Positions 18,665 to 27,833 of a stretch of DNA of 64,000 nucleotides are shown piece after piece. Position 1 is the first letter of the stretch. The number at the start of each line of letters is the position of its first letter. The notes below the pieces were generated by a model, which was given only the letters and a program-made list of their open reading frames with translations, was not told where the DNA came from and searched no databases. The DNA comes from Echinicola jeungdonensis (GTDB lineage: Bacteria; Bacteroidota; Bacteroidia; Cytophagales; Cyclobacteriaceae). The stretch is taken from assembly GCF_030409905.1 (NCBI RefSeq), contig NZ_JAUFQT010000001.1, positions 2,397,001 through 2,461,000 of the forward strand. The letters run 5' to 3'. The translations under genes and the position numbers were made by a program.

Positions 18665-19257
18665 TAGTGAGAAATTCTAGATTTGGCTAATTTATAATCT
18701 TCTGGATAATTGGCATTGAACAATTCCAGGTCATTTTCAGGGAATATCTGCTTGATGTCCTCATTCATCAAAAATTTTCTTGGGCAACTTTTTCCGGTTT
18801 CCCTGATGAATTTTTCTGCGGCTTTTAACCCTTTTTGTTCCCATATGGCGATCAAAGGTTCTGGCATTTCGGATTCTCTGGTAGCATAAACAGTTGCCAA
18901 TTTATTAGGGTCTCTATTTTCCACCAGTTTTTTGATGGTGTCTTCATGGACATGGGGCAAATCAACAGCAACTACCAGCCAGGAGGCCTCTGGATATACG
19001 TGGTGGGCGGAAAGGATACCATTTAGTGGCCCTTTGTACAAAGCATTGTCGGTGATAACATCCAATCCTGACTTGGTAATATGGGTTTGGTCGCCCCGAC
19101 AGCTTACAAAAGTTCTGGGACAAAATTCCCGGATAGTGTGATATAAATAGGTTCTATGGTTGGTCCGGTAATATTGTAATTCACTTTTGTCCTGGCCCAT
19201 TCTACTGCTTTTTCCTCCGGCCAGTACCAATCCATAAAGATTATCTGTTAAATGCAT
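18664..19257 (-). CDS. mobA: Molybdenum cofactor guanylyltransferase
   Basis: 197 residues with the nucleotidyltransferase signature GLVLAGGKSSRMGQDKSEL at the N-terminus and VVAVDLPHV with the metal-binding Asp. MobA adds GMP to Mo-molybdopterin to make the (bis)MGD cofactor used by DMSO-reductase family enzymes such as the nitrate reductase of this island. Its start overlaps moaC by 17 bases and its end overlaps moeB by one. Confidence 0.92.
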   Translation of the reverse strand: MHLTDNLYGLVLAGGKSSRMGQDKSELQYYRTNHRTYLYHTIREFCPRTFVSCRGDQTHITKSGLDVITDNALYKGPLNGILSAHHVYPEASWLVVAVDLPHVHEDTIKKLVENRDPNKLATVYATRESEMPEPLIAIWEQKGLKAAEKFIRETGKSCPRKFLMNEDIKQIFPENDLELFNANYPEDYKLAKSRISH

Positions 19258-19723
19258 TTTTACCTCCTTCTTTTGCCATTAATTTTGTTTCACTAATAAT
19301 TATATCATGGGAAAGTGCCTTACACATGTCGTAAACTGTCAGTGCAGCCACACTTGCAGCCGTTAGGGCTTCCATTTCTACACCTGTCTTGCCTTCACAT
19401 TTAACCCTTGATTCGATTTTCAAATGATTTTCTTCCGGGAAAATGTCAATTTGAATTTTGCTTAAGGGTAAGGGGTGGCATAGTGGTATTAGGTCTGAGG
19501 TTCTCTTGGCCGCCATTGTTCCTGCAATGATGGCTGTCTGTAATATACTTCCCTTGGGACCAAGAAATTGATCGCTACTAAGGGATTGGAAAACTTCTTC
19601 GGGAAACTTGATGACCGATTGGGCAGTGGCGGTTCTTTGGGTGACATTTTTAGCAGAAACGTCCACCATTTTGGCTTTGCCATCCTGGTCCACATGAGAA
19701 AGTTTTTGGCTGGGTTCTTTCAT
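19241..19723 (-). CDS. moaC: Cyclic pyranopterin monophosphate synthase
   Basis: 160 residues with the MoaC motifs DVSAKNVTQRTATA, AAKRTSDLIPLCHPLPL and GVEMEALTAASVAALTVYD. It completes the conversion started by MoaA to cyclic pyranopterin monophosphate. The start overlaps the moaA stop by four bases, so translation is coupled. Confidence 0.96.
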   Translation of the reverse strand: MKEPSQKLSHVDQDGKAKMVDVSAKNVTQRTATAQSVIKFPEEVFQSLSSDQFLGPKGSILQTAIIAGTMAAKRTSDLIPLCHPLPLSKIQIDIFPEENHLKIESRVKCEGKTGVEMEALTAASVAALTVYDMCKALSHDIIISETKLMAKEGGKNAFNR

Positions 19724-20697
19724 CCTCCTATGAGTGTCATGGATTTTTTTGTCAAAGATTGTTGTTCTGCTTCAAACCCGTCTTTAGGACGGGTTTGCAT
19801 GGCTGTTTGAATACCGAATTTTAATCCGTTGGCGTTTTTATAGTTTCCTAACAGGGATTTAAGGTCAATGGTTTCAGCCGAATACAAACATGTTTGCATT
19901 TCTCCTTTGGCAGAAACCCTGACCCGGTTACAGGTCCCGCAAAATGTACGGGAGTAAGAAGCAATTATCCCAAAGGATCCTTTGGCTCCTTTTAACCGGT
20001 AGTTGACAGAGGTGGAGCTCATTGGGGCAGGAAGTCTTTCCAGTTCTGAAAATTCGGATTTGATATGTTCCATTATGGCCACATGATCCCATTTCAGTTC
20101 CTGGAATCCGTCAGATTCACCGTTAAAGGGCATTTCCTCCAAAAAGCGGACCGCAATATTATGATCATGGGCAAAATGGATAAAAGGGATAATATCATCT
20201 ATATTTTTCCTATCCATGACCACACAATTGATTTTGACATTAAAACCCTCATCGATCATTCGATGAATGTTTTCCATGATGGTGTCAAAATAATCTCTTC
20301 TGGTAATATGATTAAACCGGGCTTTGTCCAAGCTGTCTAAGCTGACATTAATACTGGTAATGTTCAGTTTTTTCAACAATGGAATATGCTTCCCGATTAA
20401 CGTGGCATTGGTGGTGATGGAGATTTCTTCCAATCCTGGCAATTCTGCCAACCTTTCAAGAAATGGCATCAGGCCTTTTCTTACAAATGGCTCTCCTCCG
20501 GTAATCCGGATCTTATTGACGCCCATATCCACAAAGGATTTGGCCAATCTCCACATTTCCTCCCAGGTCAACAATTCGTTTTTATGGGCGAAGGCAACAC
20601 CTTCTTCAGGCATGCAATATTGACACCGCAGGTTGCAGTTATCCGTAACGGATAGGCGCAGGTAATTGATTTTTCTTCCGTGGTTGTCGACAAGCAT
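19720..20697 (-). CDS. moaA: GTP 3',8-cyclase, radical SAM
   Basis: 325 residues from the ATG at 20697. The frame is open to 20853, but that extension runs across moaE and is rejected. The N-terminal radical-SAM cluster motif reads CNLRCQYC, and the C-terminal second cluster has FCGTCNRVRVS with a third Cys in QTCLYS. The protein ends in Gly-Gly, the conserved MoaA tail needed for activity. It catalyses the first step of molybdopterin synthesis from GTP. It starts 10 bases after the moaE stop. Confidence 0.96.
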   Translation of the reverse strand: MLVDNHGRKINYLRLSVTDNCNLRCQYCMPEEGVAFAHKNELLTWEEMWRLAKSFVDMGVNKIRITGGEPFVRKGLMPFLERLAELPGLEEISITTNATLIGKHIPLLKKLNITSINVSLDSLDKARFNHITRRDYFDTIMENIHRMIDEGFNVKINCVVMDRKNIDDIIPFIHFAHDHNIAVRFLEEMPFNGESDGFQELKWDHVAIMEHIKSEFSELERLPAPMSSTSVNYRLKGAKGSFGIIASYSRTFCGTCNRVRVSAKGEMQTCLYSAETIDLKSLLGNYKNANGLKFGIQTAMQTRPKDGFEAEQQSLTKKSMTLIGG

Positions 20698-20707
20698 TGC
20701 GTGTATT

Positions 20708-21124
20708 TTACGGGTGAGCGTTGATCCAAGAGCTATGGTCTTGGTAAGTTTCTTTTTTCCAAATGGGAACAACCTCTTTGAGCCTGTCGATAAGATACCG
20801 AGAGGCTTGAAATGCTGCGTCCCTATGGGCTGAGGATGCACCGACAAAAACAACAGGGTCGGTGATTTTTTTCATCCCTACTGCATGGATAAGGACGACC
20901 TTGTTTAGAGGCCATTTGGATCCGGCCTCCTGGGCCAATTCTTCTAATTTTAAAATGGCCATTTTTTCATAAGCTTCAAAAAAAAGGTTGCTTACCTCTT
21001 TTTCATTGTTAAGGTCTCTTACCGTACCGATAAAAGTACAAATTCCCCCGCTTTTTGGGTCTATCAAATTCTCATATCCTTCCTGAATGTTGATTTCGGG
21101 GGTGATGGCAATATGGCTTTCCAT
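20708..21124 (-). CDS. moaE: Molybdopterin synthase catalytic subunit
   Basis: 138 residues with GGICTFIGTVRDLN, FEAYEKMAILKLEEL, VVLIHAVGMKKITDP and VFVGASSAHRDAAFQA, then the conserved PIWKKE lysine motif. MoaE with MoaD inserts the dithiolene sulfurs. It lies 11 bases after moaD in the same direction. Confidence 0.96.
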   Translation of the reverse strand: MESHIAITPEINIQEGYENLIDPKSGGICTFIGTVRDLNNEKEVSNLFFEAYEKMAILKLEELAQEAGSKWPLNKVVLIHAVGMKKITDPVVFVGASSAHRDAAFQASRYLIDRLKEVVPIWKKETYQDHSSWINAHP

Positions 21125-21135
21125 GCTATTGTTTT

Positions 21136-21375
21136 TTAACCTCCGCTTACTGGAGGAATCAATGCTACTTCGTCGTGTTTATTGACAATGGTTTCTTCAC
21201 TGGCATAAAACAAATTTACTGAAATGGCCAAAGAGGGCAGGTTGATCAGATCCGGGTACTTTTGGTAAAGCAGGCTTTTAAGATCCTTGACCTTTACAAA
21301 TGTTTCTTCCATAGGAAATTCAATTTGAGAAGCTCCTGTGATGTCTTTGGCAATTCCGAAAGCGTTAATCTTCAT
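21136..21375 (-). CDS. moaD: Molybdopterin synthase sulfur carrier subunit
   Basis: 79 residues, ubiquitin-like, ending in VALIPPVSGG: the C-terminal Gly-Gly is adenylated by MoeB and then thiocarboxylated. It is the first gene of the Mo-cofactor operon. Its upstream region (21376-21616) carries the clearest TACGTA array in the window. Confidence 0.94.
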   Translation of the reverse strand: MKINAFGIAKDITGASQIEFPMEETFVKVKDLKSLLYQKYPDLINLPSLAISVNLFYASEETIVNKHDEVALIPPVSGG

Positions 21376-21478
21376 AATCGCTATTTGATTAAATTGTCAA
21401 TATTTCTTTCTATTGAGAAAAGCTTTATTAAACAGGCTATTCTCAACACTTGCGCAAGGTATAAAAAATAATGCAAAA

Positions 21479-21520
21479 TACGTATAAATACGTATTTTGT
21501 TTACGTAGGAGTTTTGCGTA
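21479..21520. promoter_or_regulatory. TACGTA array upstream of moaD
   Basis: Exact TACGTA at 21479-21484, 21489-21494 and 21502-21507, and a one-mismatch copy TGCGTA at 21515-21520. Spacings are 10, 13 and 13 bases. The array lies about 105-145 bases upstream of the moaD ATG, where an activator site could be. Binding by the neighbouring NarL-like regulator is proposed, not shown. Confidence 0.55.
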
Positions 21521-21616
21521 ATCATGAAATATTAACCTTGGCTCGCAAGATAGCAAATATAAGATGAACTCACAATTACGCCTTTGTAAGGTGTTGTTGT
21601 AAAGTTGATTTGCTTT

Positions 21617-22297
21617 TTAAGCGCTTTCTATGTGTTGTTTTAGTCCAGGCTCATCCTCCAGTTTTTTGAGCAATTCCACCACATTGTTCACTTTTAGTTT
21701 TTTCATGATATTAAAACGGTGGGTTTCTATGGTTCTTATGCTTTTACCCAATTGTTCTGCGATTTCTTTGTTACCAATTCCATCAGCAATCATCTTGAGA
21801 ATTTGCTTTTCCCTTTTGGTAATATCGTACTCATTAATCGCACTTATTTTTTGGGTGACCTTTCTGTCTCTTACATTAAGGTAGCTATTGACAAGTACCT
21901 GACTAATATCTCCACTGAAATATTTGCCTCCATGGTGAATGGCTCTGATTGCTTTCATAAACTCTTCCTTGCTAGTGTCCTTTAGGAGATAACCTGATGC
22001 TCCACTTTCTATGGATTGCAAAATATAATCCTCGTCATCATGCATGGAAAGGATAAGTGCTTTGGTGGAAGAGTCATTGCTGGTTAATTTTTTTGTGGCG
22101 TCAAGGCCATTCATCACCGGCATCCGAATATCAATTATCAATAAGTCTGGTTTTAATTTTTTGACTACCTCAAGGGCCTCTTCACCATTGGAAGCTTCAC
22201 CAATGACTTTTACCTCTCCTTCATTTTCCAGAAGGTTTTTGATCCCACTTCTGACCACCAAGTGGTCATCTGCTAATACTACTGTTATTTTTTCCAT
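21617..22297 (-). CDS. NarL/FixJ-family response regulator
   Basis: 226 residues: a receiver domain (about 1-120) with the acidic pair D10/D11, phospho-acceptor D56 in LIIDIRMPVMNG and K109-like Lys in LLKDTSKEE, followed by a LuxR-type helix-turn-helix (TKREKQILKMIADGIGNKEI, then QLGKSIRTIETHRFNIMKKL). It follows the kinase gene by 19 bases and is its obvious partner. Set inside nitrate and Mo-cofactor genes, it probably controls them. The TACGTA boxes share the TAC/GTA ends of known NarL heptamers. Confidence 0.92.
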   Translation of the reverse strand: MEKITVVLADDHLVVRSGIKNLLENEGEVKVIGEASNGEEALEVVKKLKPDLLIIDIRMPVMNGLDATKKLTSNDSSTKALILSMHDDEDYILQSIESGASGYLLKDTSKEEFMKAIRAIHHGGKYFSGDISQVLVNSYLNVRDRKVTQKISAINEYDITKREKQILKMIADGIGNKEIAEQLGKSIRTIETHRFNIMKKLKVNNVVELLKKLEDEPGLKQHIESA

Positions 22298-22316
22298 GGT
22301 TTAATTTTTAATTAAC

Positions 22317-24134
22317 TTAATCTAAAGGAAGGTTGATACCTATGGTTGTACCCTTTCCTTTTTCTGAAGTAATGGTACATTGGCCGTTGATGAAGTTGGC
22401 CCTTTCACGGATATTGAACAACCCATGGCCTGAGGCTGATAAATGGCCCTTTTCCTCCAGTTTTTTCATGTCAAATCCTTTCCCATTATCTTTGATTTCT
22501 ACATTGAGAAACTGTGAATTATGGGATAGCGTGATCTTGACTTCTTCTGCCTCTGCGTATTTGATTGCATTGTTTACAGCTTCCTGACAGATCCGGTAAA
22601 GGTTGTTTTCGACCTTTCCCTCCAACCTGGATAAAAATCCAGTTTGGTTTTCGAAGGTGACCTTCAAATCCGACAGCTTGGTGATTTCCCGGCAAAATTT
22701 GTTTAATACGGGGACAATTCCATAATCAGACAAGGCGCTTGGCGTCAGGTTAAATGAAATCCTTCTGACTTCCTTGATAACATTTTTAAGTAAATCCCGG
22801 GTAGTCTTGAGCTTTTCTTTTTCAAATTCCGAGTTTACTGAGTGTATGCCCTCCAGGTTGAATTTCATGGCGGAAAGGAGTTGGCCTATTCCATCATGCA
22901 TGTCCCGGGAAATCCTTTTTCTTTCTTCTTCCTGCCCTTCCAGGATCAGTGCGGAGCGGAATTGCTGCTCTTTTACCTTTTGCTCTATCCTTTCCCTGTT
23001 GATTTCTTGAGAAATGGCTTCTGCTTCTTTTTTCTCTGTTTCATCAGTGCTGATGATCATAAGGGTTTCAGCTTTGCCAAAGTCATTCATGGTTGGGATA
23101 ATGTTCATTTTAAGCCAAACAAAATCCCCCATGGCGTTTACCAGCTTTATCTCCCCACTCCAGGATCGACCGCTTAATACCATCTCTTTTATATTTTCCA
23201 GGTATTCAGGGTTATAACCTTGATCCTGAAGCCAGGTGAATAGGTTTTTGGGTTTGTCCTCTTCAAATTCCATCAATTGAGAAAACTGATCAGAGAAATG
23301 AATGAAATTCCCCTTTGCATTGCATTTGGCATATACGGTGACATCATCCACCGCTACATCTACCTCCAGTAAATCCTGGTAAGCCTGTTCTAAGGAACTG
23401 TAAAGTGCACTGAGTTCCAAAGTCATTTTTTTTGACTTTTGTTCGGATTGTAAAAGTTTTTTGAAAGTTTTCCGAATGGTCTTGGCAGAGGGGATAAAGA
23501 TAAAGAATATCTCAAAAAGGATTACCCCTAGGGATAAGACCAATAGGAAAAGCTCAATGCTCCTTAAGTTCATGACTTTGGACTTGGCCTCATTGTCATA
23601 CTGAAAAACAATCAAATCCATCCCAGAAAGGAATTCCTGTTGGTGATCAATAATCTGACGGATATCTTTACGCAAACTATCCGTTGGAATATTTATATTG
23701 TTTTTTAGTTTTTTAATAATAGCCTGCGCAGCCTGGACCATTTGATTGTGGTCATTTTCTATTTCAGAAAACAGAAGATTGATCTTTTTACTGTTTCTTC
23801 CGTTTATGCCCAATTCTAGGTTCCCTTCCTGTAGCCCCTGATGGGTTACTTGCCAATTTTCCAAGGAAGTTTCCAGTTCGTCCAGGTATTGTTCTCTTTT
23901 TTCGGTATTGGTGGAATCACCCAAAAGGAGTGCGCATTTACTTATGCGTTGGCTAAGCATCCTTTGCCTTCCGGACAGATTGACCACCCGTGAATCATTT
24001 TTTTGTTCACTGATAAATTTTTGAACCAAAATTTGACTGATGATAATGCTGGTAGCTATGGCGCAAAGGGCTACCATATAGTACCTGCCCAATTTTTCAA
24101 ATTTTGGTTTTTCCGTAAGGGATGAGTTTTCCAT
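22317..24134 (-). CDS. NarX-like sensor histidine kinase with PilJ/NarX sensor, PAS and HisKA_3 domains
   Basis: 605 residues. Membrane helices at about 18-38 and 193-215 flank a periplasmic helical domain that begins with VVNLSGRQRMLSQRISK (50-66), the PilJ/NarX-type motif like the P-box region that binds nitrate/nitrite in NarX. A PAS-like domain (about 255-370) and a HisKA_3 region follow, with H413 in SRDMHDGIGQLL, then a HATPase_c domain ending ...GKGTTIGINLPLD. Nitrate or nitrite is the expected ligand, from motif and context. It forms an operon with the response regulator. Confidence 0.9.
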   Translation of the reverse strand: MENSSLTEKPKFEKLGRYYMVALCAIATSIIISQILVQKFISEQKNDSRVVNLSGRQRMLSQRISKCALLLGDSTNTEKREQYLDELETSLENWQVTHQGLQEGNLELGINGRNSKKINLLFSEIENDHNQMVQAAQAIIKKLKNNINIPTDSLRKDIRQIIDHQQEFLSGMDLIVFQYDNEAKSKVMNLRSIELFLLVLSLGVILFEIFFIFIPSAKTIRKTFKKLLQSEQKSKKMTLELSALYSSLEQAYQDLLEVDVAVDDVTVYAKCNAKGNFIHFSDQFSQLMEFEEDKPKNLFTWLQDQGYNPEYLENIKEMVLSGRSWSGEIKLVNAMGDFVWLKMNIIPTMNDFGKAETLMIISTDETEKKEAEAISQEINRERIEQKVKEQQFRSALILEGQEEERKRISRDMHDGIGQLLSAMKFNLEGIHSVNSEFEKEKLKTTRDLLKNVIKEVRRISFNLTPSALSDYGIVPVLNKFCREITKLSDLKVTFENQTGFLSRLEGKVENNLYRICQEAVNNAIKYAEAEEVKITLSHNSQFLNVEIKDNGKGFDMKKLEEKGHLSASGHGLFNIRERANFINGQCTITSEKGKGTTIGINLPLD

Positions 24135-24670
24135 AATGCTATTGCAAGACTTTAAAATTACGTAAAAACACTTAAAAAGTTAAGCGCCTTAGCGGATTCT
24201 TTGAAGGTCTAGCGGCTTCTTTGGTATTCCCTATCCCAAAAATATTCAGGGATTTAGGGGTGAAAGTTGATTTCTAGGCCAAATATAAGTGAAGTAATTT
24301 ATATGAATGGTTCCTTTAATGGCTTTTTGGATGATTTTGTGAAACTGGTAAGTATAAATAAAATATTTACGTAAAGGGGGGATATTTTTTTGTACCAACA
24401 TTATTGTAAAACCTTCCGGTTTTTAAGGGTTGGGGTAGGATTCAATTTTTATTCAATGAATACTTTAAGATCAAAAGGGAAAAAAGTTAAACTTTTTGAT
24501 CTGATGAAGGATGTTGTTGGAAAAGGTAAAATGTTGATTGGTTAATAGTTGGTAGTCAACGGTTACACAATCAATTGTAAGTTGGCTTTCATTAGTAATT
24601 CAATATTTTACTAAACAATATTGAATATTGTTTCATAGTCTTTAGGTAATGGCTGGGAGGAGGGAAAATA
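24135..24670. promoter_or_regulatory. Kinase promoter region with two TACGTA boxes and a direct repeat
   Basis: 536 bases with no gene. TACGTA occurs at 24159-24164, 25 bases ahead of the kinase ATG, and at 24368-24373. A 13-base direct repeat AGCGGmTTCTTTG lies at 24191-24203 and 24211-24223, one mismatch and exactly 20 bases apart. These suggest regulation of the two-component operon, possibly autoregulation. Confidence 0.4.
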
Positions 24671-24702
24671 AAAAAGCAGGGTCCATCAACCAAACCCTGC
24701 TT
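24671..24702 (-). terminator. Terminator of the nirBD operon
   Basis: A 9-bp stem AAGCAGGGT/ACCCTGCTT with an 11-base loop, followed on the minus strand by a U-rich tract. It lies 40 bases after the nirD stop. Confidence 0.85.
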
Positions 24703-24741
24703 AGTGAGAAAAATAGGTCTACTAGCTAATTGTTCCATAAA

Positions 24742-25125
24742 TTAATCCTCAAAACCAACATACACGTAGCCGTCTTCTATCTTAATAGGATAGGTGGCTA
24801 TATCGCATGTGTCGCCGCTGAGGTTCTTCCCCGTTTTAAGGGAGAAGGTCTTCTTGTGGAAAGGACAAGCCACTTTGGGTTCCTGCTCTTCCCCTTCTGA
24901 TCCGATCATTCCTCTGGAGAGGCTCATCTGCATTTTATGAGGGCAAAGGTTTTGGCATGCATACCATTCATTCCTTCTGGTGAAGTTAAAAACGGCAATC
25001 TGTAGGTCTTTATATTTGATGCATGCACCCCCATTTTCAGGGAAGGCACTTACCGGGGCTGCCTTATACCACGTTTTAACTTTGGACGAATCCGCTGTTT
25101 TATATTTTTCCAATTCAGATATCAT
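24742..25125 (-). CDS. nirD: Assimilatory nitrite reductase small subunit, Rieske type
   Basis: 127 residues with a Rieske [2Fe-2S] fold. Both ligand pairs are present: C61-x-H63 in LCPHK and C87-x2-H90 in CPFHKK. Some NirD proteins have lost these ligands, so here a real cluster is likely. It follows nirB by 52 bases in the same direction and completes the NADH-dependent nitrite reductase. Confidence 0.93.
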   Translation of the reverse strand: MISELEKYKTADSSKVKTWYKAAPVSAFPENGGACIKYKDLQIAVFNFTRRNEWYACQNLCPHKMQMSLSRGMIGSEGEEQEPKVACPFHKKTFSLKTGKNLSGDTCDIATYPIKIEDGYVYVGFED

Positions 25126-25177
25126 ATTTTTCTAAATTAAAGGTCACTTGTAAATGTTGAATAGGTTATTGGGTAGC

Positions 25178-27673
25178 TTAGCCCCAGGAAGCAGGGATTT
25201 TTTGTCCCCTCATTTCCTGCCAATCTAAGTTGGGATCTTCCTCATCAGAGTTGACAAAGTGTTTGAATTTTGCTCTCAGTTCAGGGTTGTTCACTACTTC
25301 CTTCCATTCACAAGCGTATGTCTGGATCATGAACTCCATTTCTTTTTCCAGTTCTTCCCCAATGCCCAAACTGTCATTAACTACAACATCTCTCAGGTAA
25401 TCCATACCACCTTCCAATTTGTTCAGCCAAGTAGCTGTTCTGGTAAGTGGTTCGGCAGTCCTGATGTAGAACATCAAGAATCTATCTATGTATTTAAGGC
25501 AAGTTTCTGTATCTACATCGTTGATAAGCAACTGAGCATGTTGTGGTTTAGATCCTCCGTTTCCACATACATAAAGGTTCCAGCCTTTTTCTGTGGCGAT
25601 GATACCAAAGTCCTTACTTTGGGCCTCGGCACATTCCCTGATACATCCTGATACAGCACCTTTTATTTTGTGCGGGGAACGTAAACCTCGATATCTTTCT
25701 TCCACCTGGATAGCAAAGGATACAGAGTCCTGAACCCCATATCGGCACCATGTGGAACCTACACAACTCTTGATTGTTCTAAGGGATTTACCGTAAGCAT
25801 GTCCACTTTCAAATCCGGCATTGATCAATTCTTCCCAAATGTCAGGAAGCTGATCCACACGGGCACCGAATAAGTCAATTCGCTGACCACCGGTGATTTT
25901 GGAGTACAGGCCGTATTTCTTGGCAACCTCCCCAAGTACGATTAATTTATCTGGAGTGATTTCTCCTCCTGGTACCCTTGGTACTACAGAGTAAGTTCCT
26001 CCTTTTTGGATATTGGCCAGGTACCTGTCGTTGGTGTCCTGGATGGTATCTTGTTTGGTAATCAATTCGTTCCAAGTGGAAGCGAGGATGGAAGCGACTG
26101 CGGGTTTACACACCTCGCAGCCGTCCCCTTTACCAAACTGATCTAAGAGTTCATCGTAAGATTTGATCTTTTTGACTTTTACGATATCCAAAAGTTCTTG
26201 TCTGGAATAGTCAAAGTGATCACAAATAACGTTTTTGACTTGTTTACCCATGGACTTCAGCTGATGCTTCAGCAGGTCATTGACCATGGGAACACATCCT
26301 CCACAACCGGTACCGGCTTTGGTGCAGGATTTGATCTCGTCCATTTTGGTTACCCCATCATTTTCGATGATGGAGCAAATATCTCCTTTGGTGACATTTT
26401 CACAAGAACAAACCTGGGCTTCATTAGGAAGACTTTCCACTCCGGCACCTGCGGATTCTTTTCCTCCTCTGGCTCCGAGAATCAAATCTTCCGGTTCAGG
26501 AGGTAATGGCATTTTGTTTTGGGCCATTTGCCACAACATGCTGTATTCCGTAGCATCTCCTACTAAAATCCCGCCCAGCAATCTCTTTCCGTCAAGGGAA
26601 ACGTTTATTCTTTTATATAAACCACTGTTTTTGTTTTCATAAACAATGGGCTTGGAAGGCTCTACCTCTCCAAATGGATCTCCAAAACTTCCTACATCCA
26701 CACCGATTAATTTTAGTTTGGTGGACATGTCAAAGCCAAGGAATGGTTTTACTTCCTCTTCAACCAATTGATTGACTACCTGAGTGGCCATTTCATAGCC
26801 TGGAGCAACCAATCCGTAAATCATATTTTGGTAAGATGCTACCTCACCGATAGCATAAATATCCTCATCTTCGGTTTGCAAAAACTCATTCACAATGACA
26901 CCGCCCCTGGGAGCTGTTGGCAATCCACAATCTTTTGCCAACTCATCGCGGGGTTTGATACCCGCAGAAATTACCAGCATATCTACAGGTAATTCCGAAT
27001 CATCTGCAAATTTCAACCCGGTCATTTCTCCATCGCCTTGAATTAACTGGGTGTTTTTACTTAGGTGAATGGAAATTCCCAAGTCTTCCAACTTGGATTT
27101 TAGAATAGAAGCTCCTGCATCATCCAATTGACGTGGCATCAATCTGGGTGCAAATTCGATCACGTGGGCCTCCAATCCCATGTCCATAACAGCTTTGGCT
27201 GCTTCAAGTCCTAAAAGTCCGCCCCCTATGACTGCAGCAGATGTTGCCTTTTTGCCGTAATCTATAATAGCATCCAGGTCTTCCAAGGTCCTGTAAACAA
27301 ACACACCTTTTTTCTCCACCCCTTCAATTGGCGGAACAAATGCGCCAGAACCTGTAGCCAATACTAACTTATCATAAGAAACTTCCTCTCCAGTATGACT
27401 GATCACCTTCTTCTTGTCTCGGTCTATTTTGACAACCAGTTCATTTGTGCGCAAGTCAATTTTATTTTCTTTGTACCATTCTACAGGAGCCATAATGAGG
27501 TCGTCTGCAGTTGATCCAGAGAAATAAGCACTCAAATGAACCCTGTCATAGGCTGGCCATGGCTCCTCACCAAAGACAGTGACATCAAAGTCACTTCCCG
27601 CTTCGGAAACCCTAAGTTTTTCACAAAACTTATAGCCTACCATTCCATTTCCGATTACTACTACCTTTGTCAT
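25178..27673 (-). CDS. nirB: Assimilatory nitrite reductase [NAD(P)H] large subunit
   Basis: 831 residues. Order: FAD/NAD-binding oxidoreductase (about 1-300, VVIGNGMVGYKF, AAVIGGGLLGLEAA), NirB-type [2Fe-2S] region (CSCENVTKGD and CGGCVP), a second short BFD-like segment with CEVC, then the sulfite/nitrite-reductase ferredoxin-like domain and the siroheme/4Fe-4S domain with CVGSTWC (Cx5C) and CIREC (Cx3C). It reduces nitrite to ammonium with six electrons. It is divergent from cobA, sharing a 160-base promoter region with TACGTA boxes. Confidence 0.97.
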   Translation of the reverse strand: MTKVVVIGNGMVGYKFCEKLRVSEAGSDFDVTVFGEEPWPAYDRVHLSAYFSGSTADDLIMAPVEWYKENKIDLRTNELVVKIDRDKKKVISHTGEEVSYDKLVLATGSGAFVPPIEGVEKKGVFVYRTLEDLDAIIDYGKKATSAAVIGGGLLGLEAAKAVMDMGLEAHVIEFAPRLMPRQLDDAGASILKSKLEDLGISIHLSKNTQLIQGDGEMTGLKFADDSELPVDMLVISAGIKPRDELAKDCGLPTAPRGGVIVNEFLQTEDEDIYAIGEVASYQNMIYGLVAPGYEMATQVVNQLVEEEVKPFLGFDMSTKLKLIGVDVGSFGDPFGEVEPSKPIVYENKNSGLYKRINVSLDGKRLLGGILVGDATEYSMLWQMAQNKMPLPPEPEDLILGARGGKESAGAGVESLPNEAQVCSCENVTKGDICSIIENDGVTKMDEIKSCTKAGTGCGGCVPMVNDLLKHQLKSMGKQVKNVICDHFDYSRQELLDIVKVKKIKSYDELLDQFGKGDGCEVCKPAVASILASTWNELITKQDTIQDTNDRYLANIQKGGTYSVVPRVPGGEITPDKLIVLGEVAKKYGLYSKITGGQRIDLFGARVDQLPDIWEELINAGFESGHAYGKSLRTIKSCVGSTWCRYGVQDSVSFAIQVEERYRGLRSPHKIKGAVSGCIRECAEAQSKDFGIIATEKGWNLYVCGNGGSKPQHAQLLINDVDTETCLKYIDRFLMFYIRTAEPLTRTATWLNKLEGGMDYLRDVVVNDSLGIGEELEKEMEFMIQTYACEWKEVVNNPELRAKFKHFVNSDEEDPNLDWQEMRGQKIPASWG

Positions 27674-27773
27674 ACTATATAAGTTTAAATGATTGGGTCA
27701 TTTATTATTTCTAAGTAATTAAGCTTGCTTGCTAGCCTAATTCAGATGCTAAGATAGAAATTATTTTTTATAA

Positions 27774-27801
27774 TACGTAAAAATACGTAAAAAAATACTT
27801 A
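27774..27801. promoter_or_regulatory. TACGTA pair in the nirB/cobA divergent promoter
   Basis: Exact TACGTA at 27774-27779 and 27784-27789, 10 bases apart, followed by the one-mismatch copy TACTTA at 27796-27801. The pair stands about 11-26 bases upstream of a cobA -7 box and about 100 bases from the nirB ATG, so one site set could serve both genes. Confidence 0.55.
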
Positions 27802-27807
27802 AATTTG
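27800..27807 (+). promoter_or_regulatory. -7 box TAAATTTG, probable cobA promoter
   Basis: Exact match to the Bacteroidota TAnnTTTG element, 27 bases upstream of the cobA ATG. No good -33 element lies upstream; the TACGTA pair occupies that place, which fits an activator-dependent promoter. Confidence 0.5.
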
Positions 27808-27833
27808 TTTTAACAATTAAGTAATAAAGGCAT

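Noticed and set aside
20698..20853. N-terminal extension of moaA through moaE
   Set aside because: It is antiphase to moaE coding sequence, and the family start is at 20697.
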